The notes: generated by a model from the sequence alone, not told the origin. A stretch of 45,183 bases of DNA from Nitrobacter winogradskyi (GCF_006539545.1 NZ_BJNF01000086.1:1-45183), one strand, 5' to 3'. Positions 1 through 8,458 are shown, counted from the stretch's first letter. Made by a program: numbers and translations.

Positions 1-29
1 AAGAGCTGAGTCATTGAAGCAGTAGGCCA

Positions 30-911
30 ATGCCCGAGCTGCCTGAAGTCGAAACCGTGCGTCGCGGCTTGCAGCCGGCGATGGAGGGCGCGACCATCGT
101 CCGCGCCGAGACCCGGCGCAAGGATCTGCGGTTTCCGTTCCAGACCGATTTTGTCGCCCGACTGGAGGGTCAGGCGGTGACCGGGCTCGGGCGGCGCGCA
201 AAGTACCTGCTGGCGGACCTCGCATCCGGCGATGTGCTGCTGATGCATCTGGGCATGTCCGGCTCGTTCCGCGTGATCGATGCGGCAGGTGTTATGTCTC
301 CAGGCGATTTCCATCATCCGCGCGACGAGGGCCGTGCCCACGATCATGTGCGTTTTACGATGTCCTCCGGCGCCGAGATCGTGTTCAACGATCCGCGCCG
401 TTTCGGGTACATGAAGATTGTCGCCCGCGAGGCGCTTGGCGATGAGCCGCTGCTGAAAGGACTCGGGCCTGAGCCGCTCGGCAACGAATTCGACGCGGCC
501 ATGCTGGCGCACGGCTGCCGCAACAGGAAGACCAGTCTCAAGGCCGTGCTGCTCGATCAGCGCGTGGTCGCGGGGCTCGGCAACATCTATGTCTGCGAGG
601 CGCTGTTTCGCGCGCGGTTGTCGCCGCGCCGTCTCGCCGCAACGCTCGCCCTGAAAACCGGTGCGCCGTCCGAGCGCGCCGAACGACTGGCCGCGGCCAT
701 TCGCGACGTGCTCAATCAGGCGATCGAGGCGGGAGGTTCCTCGCTTCGCGATCATCGACAGACCACGGGCGAACTCGGCTACTTCCAGCACTCGTTTCGG
801 GTCTATGACCGCGAGGGCGACAAATGCCGGACGCCGGCATGCAAAGGCACCGTGAAGCGATTCACCCAGAACGGACGCTCGACGTTCTGGTGTCCGGTCT
901 GCCAGACGTAA
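30..911 (+). CDS. mutM: Formamidopyrimidine-DNA glycosylase (Fpg/MutM)
   Basis: Base-excision repair enzyme that removes oxidised purines such as 8-oxoguanine and cleaves the abasic site. At 293 aa it is slightly longer than the roughly 270 aa E. coli enzyme. It starts [10 protein letters not shown], so Pro2 is the catalytic nucleophile after Met removal and Glu3 follows. Lys58 in RRAKYLL matches the conserved beta-hairpin lysine. The C-terminal zinc finger uses Cys266, Cys271, Cys288 and Cys291, so the first pair is C-x4-C instead of the E. coli C-x2-C. Arg283 in NGRSTF is the phosphate-binding arginine. It is convergent with the next gene, and two repeats fill the space between them. Identification is firm. 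Confidence 0.97.
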   Translation: MPELPEVETVRRGLQPAMEGATIVRAETRRKDLRFPFQTDFVARLEGQAVTGLGRRAKYLLADLASGDVLLMHLGMSGSFRVIDAAGVMSPGDFHHPRDEGRAHDHVRFTMSSGAEIVFNDPRRFGYMKIVAREALGDEPLLKGLGPEPLGNEFDAAMLAHGCRNRKTSLKAVLLDQRVVAGLGNIYVCEALFRARLSPRRLAATLALKTGAPSERAERLAAAIRDVLNQAIEAGGSSLRDHRQTTGELGYFQHSFRVYDREGDKCRTPACKGTVKRFTQNGRSTFWCPVCQT

Positions 912-920
912 ACCGGCTTA

Positions 921-969
921 GCGCGTATTCCGCAAAAGTGGATACCGGTTTTGCGATCAGAATACGCGC
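921..969. repeat. Dispersed repeat, short palindromic form
   Basis: The perfect 10-nt arms GCGCGTATTC (921-930) and GAATACGCGC (960-969) enclose the core AAAGTGGATACCGGTTTTG. The core matches the one at 41852-41901 and the core of the longer repeats. It begins 9 nt after the mutM stop codon. Confidence 0.75.
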
Positions 970-984
970 AAGTTTTTGATTGAA

Positions 985-1034
985 CGTGTTTTCTTACGGC
1001 TAACCGGATTCCACTTAGCCGGAAAACGCTATAG
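985..1034. repeat. Dispersed repeat, core module with GTTTTC/GAAAAC arms
   Basis: Reading plus, GTTTTC...GGCTAACCGGATTCCACTTAGCC...GAAAACGCTATAG. The inner GGCTAA and TTAGCC flanks are complementary, so the unit folds into one long interrupted hairpin. It ends 9 nt before the stop codon of the minus-strand gene at 1044. With the element at 921-969 it occupies nearly all of this convergent intergenic space. Confidence 0.75.
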
Positions 1035-1043
1035 CGAGCCGGT

Positions 1044-2384
1044 TTATCTCCGCACGCAGATGACGCGAACCACGGTGGCCTCCGCATCAAACGATCCATC
1101 GAACGGATCCACATCGTTGGCTTTCAGAAAAGCGCGCAGGGCTTCCGCTGGAGCCAGCATGGCCTGCGCGGAAGGCGCCGCACCCGAAAGGCCGGCGATG
1201 TCCGCAGGCTTCAGGAGCGCAAGTCCTGCGAGCTGTCCGTTTGCATCGAGCGCCGCCGCGCCGGAAAAGCCTGATGCGGGCGCCGGCGTCAGCATCGATT
1301 CGCCGCCGCCGCCCTGCGCCACCGAGGCCTTGACGCGACTGACGGCCGAGCCGCCGCCCTGGTTTTGCGGATCGGTGATGCCGACCAGATCGACGCCGCC
1401 TTTGGCATCGGGGCCGAGCGCGATCGGCTGCAACCCGTGCGCGCCGTAGACGCGCAGCAGCGCGAGGCCGTGATCCTTGTCGCTGGCGATCCTGTCGGCG
1501 TAGCCATGGCCCGTGACGACGATCGACCGGCATCCGTCGGTGGCGTCGTGACCGGTCAGGATCGTGCCGTCTTTGCTCACGATCACCCCGCTTGCATATT
1601 CCACGAGCTTGCGCGGCGGCGGACCGTTCGTCGGAAACGGATCGAATGCGCTCGACATCGCGATCACCACGGGCTCCATGACGCCTTCGGTGGCCTGATC
1701 GTAGAGAATGGTCAGGATGCGGGCTTCGCTGTCGCGGAGCTGGCCGCGCATGTAGAATTTCTTCAGGCCCTGTGTGCCCGACAGCACGAAGACATCCGGT
1801 TTGACGGCGCTGTAGGTAACCTTGCGGCCGGGGGGTTGCCTGCGTTCGTGATCGGCAAGCCTGGCGGTTGTGAGGCCGGCTTCCTTGCGGCGGGTCACGC
1901 TGATCTGGATGGTGCCGGTGGAGGAACTCCATGTCGTGCCGTCGCCTGCGCTCGATTGCTGCGGCGTCAGCCTCATGGGCAGGCCCAGCCGGACGCCGGT
2001 CGCCGCGTCGGTCGTGATCTTCCAGCCGACATTCACCCGCGCCTTCCGCGCGGCAGCAGTGAGAACGTCGCGTTCCTGCGGGTTGAGCACGCCGGTCTGC
2101 TTGCCGGCCTGGTCCTTCTGAAATGCCTTGATCGCAGCAATCAGCCGGTCGCCGACCTCGCCATTGATGAGGCCGTTGTAGTGACCGGTCCATGCCAGGT
2201 CGGACTGAAGCGCCTGCCGCGCCGCTGGCGCCATCGCCCTTACGGTATCGGCCGGAGTTTGCGCCGGCGGGGGGACGGCGGCTTCCGGTTTGCTTCTCGC
2301 GCGTCCGATGGTGTCGCCGGGTTGCGCCTGGGCGTACATCGTGGTGGCCACGATCATCAACGCCGCGGCGATCATCGCTCGCAT
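1044..2384 (-). CDS. Exported peptidoglycan-binding / trypsin-like peptidase domain protein
   Basis: Probably a secreted or periplasmic protein of 446 aa. The chosen ATG begins MRAMIAAALMIVATTMYAQAQ, a signal peptide with an AQA-type cleavage site, preceded by GGAG. The next part (near residues 50-110) resembles a PG_binding_1 fold (NGLINGEVGDRLIAAIKAFQ). A middle region of unknown type follows. The last 170 residues look like a trypsin-fold domain: YASGVIVSKDGTILTGH for the His region, DHGLALLRV for the Asp region and SGFSGAAALDANGQLAG in place of the usual GNSGGP. A His/Asp/Ser set is therefore present in order, but the serine loop is atypical, so activity is uncertain. An in-frame start 9 nt further in is possible. 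Confidence 0.7.
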   Translation of the reverse strand: MRAMIAAALMIVATTMYAQAQPGDTIGRARSKPEAAVPPPAQTPADTVRAMAPAARQALQSDLAWTGHYNGLINGEVGDRLIAAIKAFQKDQAGKQTGVLNPQERDVLTAAARKARVNVGWKITTDAATGVRLGLPMRLTPQQSSAGDGTTWSSSTGTIQISVTRRKEAGLTTARLADHERRQPPGRKVTYSAVKPDVFVLSGTQGLKKFYMRGQLRDSEARILTILYDQATEGVMEPVVIAMSSAFDPFPTNGPPPRKLVEYASGVIVSKDGTILTGHDATDGCRSIVVTGHGYADRIASDKDHGLALLRVYGAHGLQPIALGPDAKGGVDLVGITDPQNQGGGSAVSRVKASVAQGGGGESMLTPAPASGFSGAAALDANGQLAGLALLKPADIAGLSGAAPSAQAMLAPAEALRAFLKANDVDPFDGSFDAEATVVRVICVRR

Positions 2385-2503
2385 GGCAGCTTTCGTCTCC
2401 GTTGAAACGGCGCTATTGAAACACATCTGCTGGGCCGGCAACAGCGGCCATCGGGGTTGTGGTCTGCGTGCCGCATTTGATCGACGGAGAGAACGGCAGG
2501 ACC

Positions 2504-3304
2504 ATGCTGAGCGCCGACGAACTTGAACGCTATTCCCGGCACATCGTGATGCGCGAGGTCGGCGGTCCGGGCCAGAACGCGCTGCGTAATGCGCGCGTGC
2601 TGATGATCGGAGCGGGAGGTCTCGGCGCGCCGGCGCTGATGTATCTGGCGGCCGCTGGCGTGGGGACGCTCGGCGTCATCGATGACGACATCGTGACGCT
2701 GTCGAACCTGCAACGCCAGATCATTCATGCGACGCCGGATATCGGCAGTCCCAAGGTCGAGAGCGCCGCGGACAAGATCCGCGCGCTCAACCCGCATGTC
2801 GCGTTCCGCGCGCACCATATGCGGCTGGATGCGTCGAACGCGATGGCGCTTTTGGCGGACTATGACATCGTCGCCGAGGGCTCGGATAATTTCGCCACCC
2901 GCTATCTGGTGGCGGATGCGTGCTTTCTGGCGAAGAAGCCGCTGGTGACCGCCGCGCTCGGGGTGTTCGACGGATCGCTGACGACGATCCGCGCGCACGA
3001 GAGAAACGCCGACGGCGCGTTCAACCCGACCTACCGTTGCCTGTTCCCCGAACCGCCGCCGGAGGGCACGGTGCCGAGCTGCCAGCAGGCGGGCATTCTC
3101 GGCGCGCTGGCCGGCGTGCTCGGCTCGATGGCGGCGTTGGAGGTGATTCGCGAGATCGTCGGATTCGGCGAGGGGCTGGTCGGACGCCTATTGATGGTGG
3201 ATGCGCGCGCAATGCGGTTCGAGACGCTGAATTACAGGCGCGATCCGTCAAATCCGCTCAACGGCGATCATCCGACCATCACCGATTTAAGCGGCTGTCG
3301 CTGA
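2504..3304 (+). CDS. HesA/MoeB/ThiF-family adenylyltransferase (E1-like)
   Basis: Predicted to adenylate the C-terminal Gly-Gly of a ubiquitin-like sulfur carrier (MoaD or ThiS type) for molybdopterin or thiamine synthesis. The 266 aa protein starts MLSADELERYSRHIVMREVG behind AGGA at good spacing. GAGGLG near residue 37 binds ATP, and DDDIVTLSNLQRQIIH (60-75) carries the arginine finger. Cys193 in VPSCQQAGILG sits where the active cysteine of some family members lies. Compared with MoeB, both zinc pairs are broken: the first reads TYRC (Thr176, Cys179) instead of CYRC, and the second reads SNPL (249-252) instead of CxxC. The exact partner is unknown, and no moaD, moaE or thiS lies nearby. 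Confidence 0.85.
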   Translation: MLSADELERYSRHIVMREVGGPGQNALRNARVLMIGAGGLGAPALMYLAAAGVGTLGVIDDDIVTLSNLQRQIIHATPDIGSPKVESAADKIRALNPHVAFRAHHMRLDASNAMALLADYDIVAEGSDNFATRYLVADACFLAKKPLVTAALGVFDGSLTTIRAHERNADGAFNPTYRCLFPEPPPEGTVPSCQQAGILGALAGVLGSMAALEVIREIVGFGEGLVGRLLMVDARAMRFETLNYRRDPSNPLNGDHPTITDLSGCR

Positions 3305-3340
3305 CCTCAAGATGAGGATCGGGGAATCTGATCCATATCC

Positions 3341-3423
3341 GTCATGCCCGGCTTTATACCGGGCATCCACGTCTTCCTTACTCAATCATTAATCCTGAGC
3401 AAGGCGTGGATGGCCGGGACCAT
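3341..3423. repeat. Dispersed repeat of the GTCATGCCCGGC / CCACGTC family
   Basis: GTCATGCCCGGC...CCGGGCATCCACGTCTT is followed by a spacer and then its approximate inverse, AAGGCGTGGATGGCCGGGACCAT. Similar units occur at 8574-8620 and 18243-18332. It lies between convergent stop codons. Confidence 0.65.
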
Positions 3424-3528
3424 GGAGCATTATCGCTTCTGATTGAATCAGAAGCGAAGCTCTGGATTGCTGTTTTGACGCGTTTTCTTCACGCGAACCG
3501 GTATCCACTTCGCTTGAAAACGCTCTAG
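3424..3528. repeat. Mosaic repeat: hairpin module plus core, abutting a stop codon
   Basis: The hairpin module TCGCTTCTGATT-G-AATCAGAAGCGA has 12-nt perfect arms (3433-3444 and 3446-3457). It is followed by TTTTGACGCGTTTTCTTCACGCGAACC, the core GGTATCCACTT, and CGCTTGAAAACGCTCTAG. The repeat ends at 3528 and the dehydrogenase stop codon begins at 3529, so there is no gap. Confidence 0.8.
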
Positions 3529-4530
3529 TTACAACATGCTCGGCAGCACGCGGTCCGGCGGCTTGTGGTTGTCGAGGAAGGTGCGGATGTTGATGATGAC
3601 CTTCTCGCCCATCTCGACGCGGCCCTCGATGGTGGCCGACCCCATATGCGGCAGCAGCACGACCTTGCCGGCCTTGGCAAGGCGGACCAGTCTCGGGTTG
3701 ACCGCCGGTTCGTGCTCGAACACGTCAAGCGCGGCGCCCGCGATCTCACCGGCTTCGATCAGCTTGGTCAGCGTGTCCTCGTCGATGACCGTGCCTCGCG
3801 CGGTGTTGACGATATAGGCGTCCTTGCGGATCAGCTTGAGGCGGCGCGCCGACAGCAGATGGAAGGTGGCCGGGGTATGCGGACAGTTCACCGAGATGAT
3901 GTCCATCCGCGCCAGCATCTGATCGAGCGAATCCCAATAGGTGGCGCCGAGCTCGTCGGCGATCTTCGGCGCAACGGGCTTGCGGTTATGGTAGTGGATC
4001 TGCAGACCGAAGGCGTGAGCCCGGCGCGCCACGGCCTGGCCGATGCGGCCCATGCCGATGATGCCGAGCCGCTTGCCGCCAAGACGCCGGCCCAGCATCC
4101 AGGTTGGCGACCAGCCCGGCCAGTCACCGCCCGCCGTCAGCAGCGCCGCGCCCTCAATGAAACGGCGCGGCACCGCGAGGATCAGCGCCATGGTCATGTC
4201 GGCGGTATCTTCGGTGAGAACGTTCGGCGTGTTGGTGACGGTGATGCCGCGCTCGTGCGCCGCGACGACATCGATGTTGTCGACGCCGTTGCCGAACTGC
4301 GCGATCAGCTTCAGCTTGCAGTCCGGCTGTTTCAACACCGCCGCGTTGATATGGTCTGTCACCGTCGTAACCAGGATGTCGGCGGTACGGACGGCGTCGA
4401 TCAGCTGGTCGGGTGTCATCGGCCGGTCGTCGAGATTGAGTCGCGCATCGAACAGTTCGCGCATTCGGGTCTCGACCGAGTCGGGCAGCTTGCGCGTGAT
4501 CACAACCAGAGGCTTCTTCTTGATCGACAT
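3529..4530 (-). CDS. D-isomer-specific 2-hydroxyacid dehydrogenase (glyoxylate/hydroxypyruvate reductase type)
   Basis: NAD(P)-dependent oxidoreductase acting on D-2-hydroxyacids such as glycerate or glycolate. The 333 aa protein starts MSIKKKPLVVITRKLP; the frame stays open upstream but without family similarity. GNGVDNID (81-88) and the Rossmann signature GMGRIG (159-164) are clear. The catalytic set is Arg245 in NTARG, Glu274 in FEHEP and His295 in LPHMGSAT. CPHTPATFHLL is typical of the GyaR/GhrB branch. It is a single gene, divergent from the SH3 protein gene. The substrate cannot be told from sequence. Confidence 0.9.
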   Translation of the reverse strand: MSIKKKPLVVITRKLPDSVETRMRELFDARLNLDDRPMTPDQLIDAVRTADILVTTVTDHINAAVLKQPDCKLKLIAQFGNGVDNIDVVAAHERGITVTNTPNVLTEDTADMTMALILAVPRRFIEGAALLTAGGDWPGWSPTWMLGRRLGGKRLGIIGMGRIGQAVARRAHAFGLQIHYHNRKPVAPKIADELGATYWDSLDQMLARMDIISVNCPHTPATFHLLSARRLKLIRKDAYIVNTARGTVIDEDTLTKLIEAGEIAGAALDVFEHEPAVNPRLVRLAKAGKVVLLPHMGSATIEGRVEMGEKVIINIRTFLDNHKPPDRVLPSML

Positions 4531-4884
4531 TGGGTGCTCTCTAGTTTCCGGTTTCGAAGTTCGCAGACCGCTGCGGCAACCCCTTGATGAGAAACGAAGT
4601 GACGCCGTTACGCCGGGTGCGTCCAAATCCGGGAAACGGCCTGTGGCGAAAATGCGATAGCATTCAGTCCCTGTTAACCCACACGGTCGAAACTGCGGCT
4701 GCTGGCTGATATCGGCGTCGCCCTGGTATCCCGGGTTCCTCGCATCTTACGTGCATTTTCCCGGGCGTGCCCCGGTCATCCTGGGTCTGGTCCTCTCTAG
4801 CAGAAGGTCGTGCCAAGGCAAGACGGGGTCCGGAGGGCGGGCCGGCCGGATCTGGCGGCGTGGTGAGCTTCTCGGGGGCAGGTG
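4531..4884. other. Divergent intergenic region without a recognisable gene
   Basis: 354 nt separate the dehydrogenase and SH3 protein genes, which are transcribed away from each other, so both promoters must lie here. I see no convincing sigma-70 pair, no coding frame with family character and no copy of the dispersed repeats. Confidence 0.5.
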
Positions 4885-5415
4885 ATGATGGTGAAATGGC
4901 GCGCTCTTTCCATGGTGTTCGCAGCCGCGACGCTGGGTGCGGTTGCGATCGAAACGACCGCCGACGCCAAGGATTCCGCGCTGTCCACCAGCGGTCTGCC
5001 GGTTCCGCGCTATGTGAGTCTGAAGTCCGACCATGTGAACGTCCGCGCGGGCCCGACCAAGGATAACGACGTCGCCTGGGTCTATACCAAGGCCGGCCTT
5101 CCCGTCGAAATCACCGCGGAATTCGAGAACTGGCGCCGCATCCGGGATTCCGAGGGCGCCGAGGGTTGGGTCTATCACTCGCTGCTGTCAGGCCGCCGCA
5201 CCGCAGTCGTTACGATGAAGGCGAAAGACGACTTCGCACCGTTGTATGATCGCGCTGATGTTCAAGGCAATGTGGTCGCCCGCTTGCAGGCCGGCGTCGT
5301 AACGCAGGTCAAGCGTTGCGCCGCAGGATGGTGCCATGTCATGGGAGACGGCTTCGACGGCTGGATCGAGCAGCAGCGGCTCTGGGGCGTTTACGCCGAC
5401 GAGAAGGTCAACTGA
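4885..5415 (+). CDS. Exported SH3-domain protein
   Basis: A 176 aa protein with a signal peptide (MMVKWRALSMVFAAATLGAVAIETTADA) and two bacterial SH3 (SH3_3) units. The first unit is SDHVNVRAGPTKDNDVAWVYTK...WVYHSLLSG. The second covers roughly residues 115-170 (APLYDRADVQGNVVARLQAG...GWIEQQRLWGVY). Such modules bind cell-wall peptides, so a periplasmic, envelope-associated role is likely. Three start codons follow each other (GTG 4882, ATG 4885, ATG 4888) behind GGGGGCAGG, and the choice among them is arbitrary. Common next to irr in this bacterial group; specific function unknown. Confidence 0.85.
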   Translation: MMVKWRALSMVFAAATLGAVAIETTADAKDSALSTSGLPVPRYVSLKSDHVNVRAGPTKDNDVAWVYTKAGLPVEITAEFENWRRIRDSEGAEGWVYHSLLSGRRTAVVTMKAKDDFAPLYDRADVQGNVVARLQAGVVTQVKRCAAGWCHVMGDGFDGWIEQQRLWGVYADEKVN

Positions 5416-5449
5416 TCGTCGGTGGGTCCTGTCCGCCGGAATTGCCGGG

Positions 5450-5570
5450 GAGCCTTTCCGCTTCCGACAGAATTCGGCGCGAGGCTCTATGATCTTGATT
5501 CGACGCGCTTCTTCGCGCGGATCCTTGTCCCCGGGCACCATCGCGGACATGCCTGGCTCGAAACGCTCCA
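5450..5570. repeat. Diverged full-length copy of the mosaic repeat, open as a reading frame
   Basis: Read on the minus strand, GGAGCGTTTCGAGC...GGCATGTCC...GAAGAAGCGCGTCGAATC...ATAGAGCC...CGGAAGCGGAAAGGCTCC follows the order of the copy at 35904-36035 module by module, with many substitutions. It lies between the SH3 gene and irr (convergent). The minus frame through it (5598 down to about 5420) has no stop and reads on into the antisense of the SH3 gene. Confidence 0.6.
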
Positions 5571-5589
5571 GGCGCTTCTGAAAAAACGC

Positions 5590-5630
5590 ACCTCTCATAA
5601 AAACAAATGCCCGGCGCAGGGCCGGGCAAT
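5590..5630 (-). terminator. Rho-independent terminator of irr
   Basis: TGCCCGGC (5608-5615) and GCCGGGCA (5621-5628) form an 8-bp GC stem with a 5-nt loop. On the minus strand it is followed by TTTGTTTTTATG. It starts about 25 nt after the irr stop codon. Confidence 0.8.
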
Positions 5631-5652
5631 GCGAACGCGACCGTGTGGCGGT

Positions 5653-6159
5653 TCAGCGCTTCTTGCGCAGGCGCACGACCATATCGATGCGGCTGATCTC
5701 GTAGCCTTCCGGCACGTTCGGCATCTTCTGCAGCACCAGATGCGGATCGGGAATGTCCACCAGCTCGTGATTGTTTTCGAGGTAAAAGTGGTGGTGGGCG
5801 GTGACGTTGGTATCGAAATACGTCTTGGTGCCGTCGACGCTGACCTGACGCAGCAATCCGGCATCGGTCAACTGATTGAGCGTATTGTAGACGGTGGCCA
5901 GCGAAACCGGAACCTTGGCGAGGGTGGCTTCTTCGTAAAGCATTTCCGCCGTGAGGTGGCGCGCGCCCTTGCCGAACAGCAGCCAGCCCAGCGCCATGCG
6001 CTGCCGCGTCGGCCGCAGCCCGACCGATTGCAGCATTTCGTTGACGTCGTGCCAAGGGCAGCCCGTCAAAGTCGGCTGCCGTCCGTGACTGATCGCCGCG
6101 ATATCACGGTCCTCCTCGGTCACAACCACGATGTTCTCGCTTGTACTCACGCCAGGCAT
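5653..6159 (-). CDS. irr: Iron response regulator Irr (Fur superfamily)
   Basis: Transcriptional regulator of heme and iron genes that senses heme delivered by ferrochelatase and, in Bradyrhizobium, is degraded on heme binding. The 168 aa protein carries the N-terminal heme regulatory motif GCPWHD, with Cys34-Pro35. The histidine cluster AHHHFY (His122-124) matches the second heme site. The Fur-type winged helix spans roughly residues 45-110 (LRPTRQRMALGWLLFG, VSLATVYNTLNQL). The CxxC zinc pair of classical Fur is absent, as usual for Irr. It is monocistronic, with its own promoter (6212-6240) and terminator. A separate fur gene lies at 32007-32447. Confidence 0.95.
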   Translation of the reverse strand: MPGVSTSENIVVVTEEDRDIAAISHGRQPTLTGCPWHDVNEMLQSVGLRPTRQRMALGWLLFGKGARHLTAEMLYEEATLAKVPVSLATVYNTLNQLTDAGLLRQVSVDGTKTYFDTNVTAHHHFYLENNHELVDIPDPHLVLQKMPNVPEGYEISRIDMVVRLRKKR

Positions 6160-6211
6160 TCGAAGCTCTTATCCAGCCGTCAACAGTCCCCACAGGAACC
6201 AACTATTTCGA

Positions 6212-6240
6212 ACTATAGGAACAAAGGCGTTCAGATGCAA
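6212..6240 (-). promoter_or_regulatory. Sigma-70-like promoter of irr
   Basis: On the minus strand TTGCAT (6240-6235) and TATAGT (6217-6212) are separated by 17 nt, about 55 nt upstream of the irr start. The direct repeat ATAGTT-N4-ATAGTT overlaps and follows the -10 box. In Bradyrhizobium, Fur is known to bind the irr promoter at direct-repeat hexamers rather than at a classical Fur box. Whether this is such a site is inference. Confidence 0.5.
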
Positions 6241-6625
6241 GTTTTTCGCAACTAGAATGGCTCAAAACTGGTGCCGGATCCGCCTTGGGGGCAAAGTGAT
6301 GCGCGGAAGCGGGCAAACGGCGCCAATGAACATACACCCCGCAAGCCGGATCGCAAATCCGGGCGGAGGCTCGCGATCCTGTAAACCGCCTCTCTCGATC
6401 GGTGGGCTATCGGCCGGCGAATCCGCGCGCGGTTGGCTCGCTCCCCCCGAAACAACGGCTTGCATCCGGCGATCCGCGGCCACGGGTGCTCTTTGCCCCC
6501 TTCCGACCCTGTGTTAGAGAGCCACGAAGGCGAGGATCCCGGGATCGGTGTCCGACCGAGGTGCACCCACGTCTCGTGCGCCTTTCCAATCATCCATTGC
6601 CCAACAGAGAGAAAGGCCACGCAGC
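6241..6625. other. Upstream region of fabA without a gene
   Basis: 385 nt of GC-rich sequence between the irr promoter and fabA. A weak plus-strand pair, TTGCCC (6493-6498) and TAGAGA (6515-6520) with 16 nt between them, could be the fabA promoter. Nothing else is recognised, and the open frames here look like chance. Confidence 0.35.
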
Positions 6626-7150
6626 ATGCAGGACCGGCGCAGCAGCTATGATTATGAAGGTTTGCTGGCGTGCGGCCGGGGGGAACTGTTCGGGCCGGGA
6701 AACGCCCAGTTGCCGTTGCCGCCGATGCTGATGTTCGATCGTATCACCGAAATAACGGAGGATGGCGGGGAGTTCGGAAAAGGATTGATCCGCGCCGAAC
6801 TCGACGTCAAACCCGACCTCTGGTTCTTCGGCTGCCATTTCAAGGGCGATCCGGTGATGCCCGGCTGCCTCGGGCTCGATGCGCTATGGCAGATGGTCGG
6901 ATTTTTTCTCGGCTGGACCGGGGGCGCGGGCCGGGGCCGAGCGCTCGGTCTCGGCGAGTTGAAGTTCACCGGTCAGGTGCTGCCGCCCGTTCGCAAGGTC
7001 GTATATAATGTCGACATCAAGCGGGTGATGCGCTCGAAGCTGGTGCTCGGGATCGCGGACGGGTGGCTTTCCGCCGACGATGATATTATTTACCGCGCGA
7101 AAGACCTGAAGGTCGGTCTGTTCAAGCAGGATGCAGAGTCGGGGGCCTGA
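6626..7150 (+). CDS. fabA: 3-hydroxydecanoyl-ACP dehydratase/isomerase FabA
   Basis: Bifunctional enzyme that dehydrates 3-hydroxydecanoyl-ACP and isomerises trans-2- to cis-3-decenoyl-ACP, the branch point for unsaturated fatty acids without oxygen. The 174 aa length fits the family (E. coli 172). The active-site His71 lies in [12 protein letters not shown] and Asp85 in GLDALWQM, one residue from the E. coli positions. The start [10 protein letters not shown] is preceded by AGAAAGG; the frame is open further upstream but without similarity. It leads the fabA-fabB-fabI run. Confidence 0.96.
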   Translation: MQDRRSSYDYEGLLACGRGELFGPGNAQLPLPPMLMFDRITEITEDGGEFGKGLIRAELDVKPDLWFFGCHFKGDPVMPGCLGLDALWQMVGFFLGWTGGAGRGRALGLGELKFTGQVLPPVRKVVYNVDIKRVMRSKLVLGIADGWLSADDDIIYRAKDLKVGLFKQDAESGA

Positions 7151-7234
7151 CAGCCGGGGCCGCCGGATGGTTCAGCTTGCGATTTTTTGACGAGGACGCT
7201 TCATGAGACAACATGACTTTGGTGCGAGGAGATC

Positions 7235-8458
7235 ATGAAGCGGGTGGTCGTCACGGGGATGGGCATCGTCTCATCCATCGGAAACAGCACGCAGGAAGTG
7301 CTGTCCAGTCTCTTCGAGGCCAAGTCCGGCATCACGCGCGCGGAGAAGTATGCCGAACTCGGCTTCCGCTCTCAGGTGCAGGGCGCGCCGACGTTGAATC
7401 CGGCCGACGTGGTCGATCGCCGCGCGATGCGCTTTCTGGCCGAGGGCGCGGCGTGGAATCACGTGGCCATGGAGCAGGCGATCCGCGATTCGGGTCTTGA
7501 GCCTAACGAGATCTCCAACGAACGTACCGGGATCATCATGGGCTCCGGCGGTCCGTCCGCGCGCACGATCGTGGAAGCGGCCGACATCACCCGCAGCAAG
7601 GGGCCCAAGCGCGTCGGCCCGTTCGCGGTGCCGAAGGCGATGTCGTCCACCGCATCGGCGACGCTCGCCACCTGGTTCAAGATCAAGGGCGTCAACTATT
7701 CGATCTCGTCGGCCTGCGCGACCTCCAACCACTGCATCGGCAATGCCTATGAGACCATTCAGATCGGCAAGCAGGACATCATTTTCGCCGGTGGCTGCGA
7801 GGAACTCGACTGGTCGCTCTCGGTGCTGTTCGACGCCATGGGCGCGATGTCCTCGAAATACAACGATACGCCGGCGACCGCCTCGCGTGCCTATGACGTC
7901 AGTCGCGACGGCTTCGTGATCGCCGGCGGCGCCGGCGTCGTGGTGCTGGAAGAACTCGAACACGCGAAGGCTCGCGGGGCGCGCATCTACGGCGAAGTGG
8001 TCGGCTATGGCGCGACGTCGGACGGCTACGACATGGTCGCGCCGTCGGGCGAAGGCGCCGAGCGCTGCATGAGGATGGCGCTGTCGACGGTGAAAACCAA
8101 GGTCGACTACATCAATCCGCACGCGACCTCGACGCCGGCCGGCGATCCGCCGGAGATCGAGGCGATCCGCAAGGTGTTCGGCGTCGGCGACAAGTGTCCG
8201 CCGATCTCCGCCACCAAATCGCTGACGGGGCATTCGCTCGGCGCGACCGGCGTACAGGAAGCGATCTACTCGCTTCTGATGATGAACAACGGCTTCATTT
8301 GCGAAAGCGCCAACATCACCGAACTCGATCCGGTGTTCGCGGATATGCCGATCGTGCGTAAGCGTATCGACGACGCCAGAATTGGCACGGTGATGTCGAA
8401 TTCGTTCGGCTTCGGCGGAACCAATGCCACGCTGGTTTTCAAACGACTGGATGCCTGA
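7235..8458 (+). CDS. fabB: 3-oxoacyl-ACP synthase I FabB
   Basis: Beta-ketoacyl-ACP synthase that elongates the cis-3-decenoyl-ACP made by FabA. At 407 aa it has Cys161 in SSACATSN as acyl acceptor and the two histidines in [14 protein letters not shown] and [12 protein letters not shown]. The ATG sits behind a strong AGGAG. It lies 84 nt after fabA on the same strand. Its pairing with fabA supports FabB over FabF, although the two families share these motifs. Confidence 0.95.
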   Translation: MKRVVVTGMGIVSSIGNSTQEVLSSLFEAKSGITRAEKYAELGFRSQVQGAPTLNPADVVDRRAMRFLAEGAAWNHVAMEQAIRDSGLEPNEISNERTGIIMGSGGPSARTIVEAADITRSKGPKRVGPFAVPKAMSSTASATLATWFKIKGVNYSISSACATSNHCIGNAYETIQIGKQDIIFAGGCEELDWSLSVLFDAMGAMSSKYNDTPATASRAYDVSRDGFVIAGGAGVVVLEELEHAKARGARIYGEVVGYGATSDGYDMVAPSGEGAERCMRMALSTVKTKVDYINPHATSTPAGDPPEIEAIRKVFGVGDKCPPISATKSLTGHSLGATGVQEAIYSLLMMNNGFICESANITELDPVFADMPIVRKRIDDARIGTVMSNSFGFGGTNATLVFKRLDA

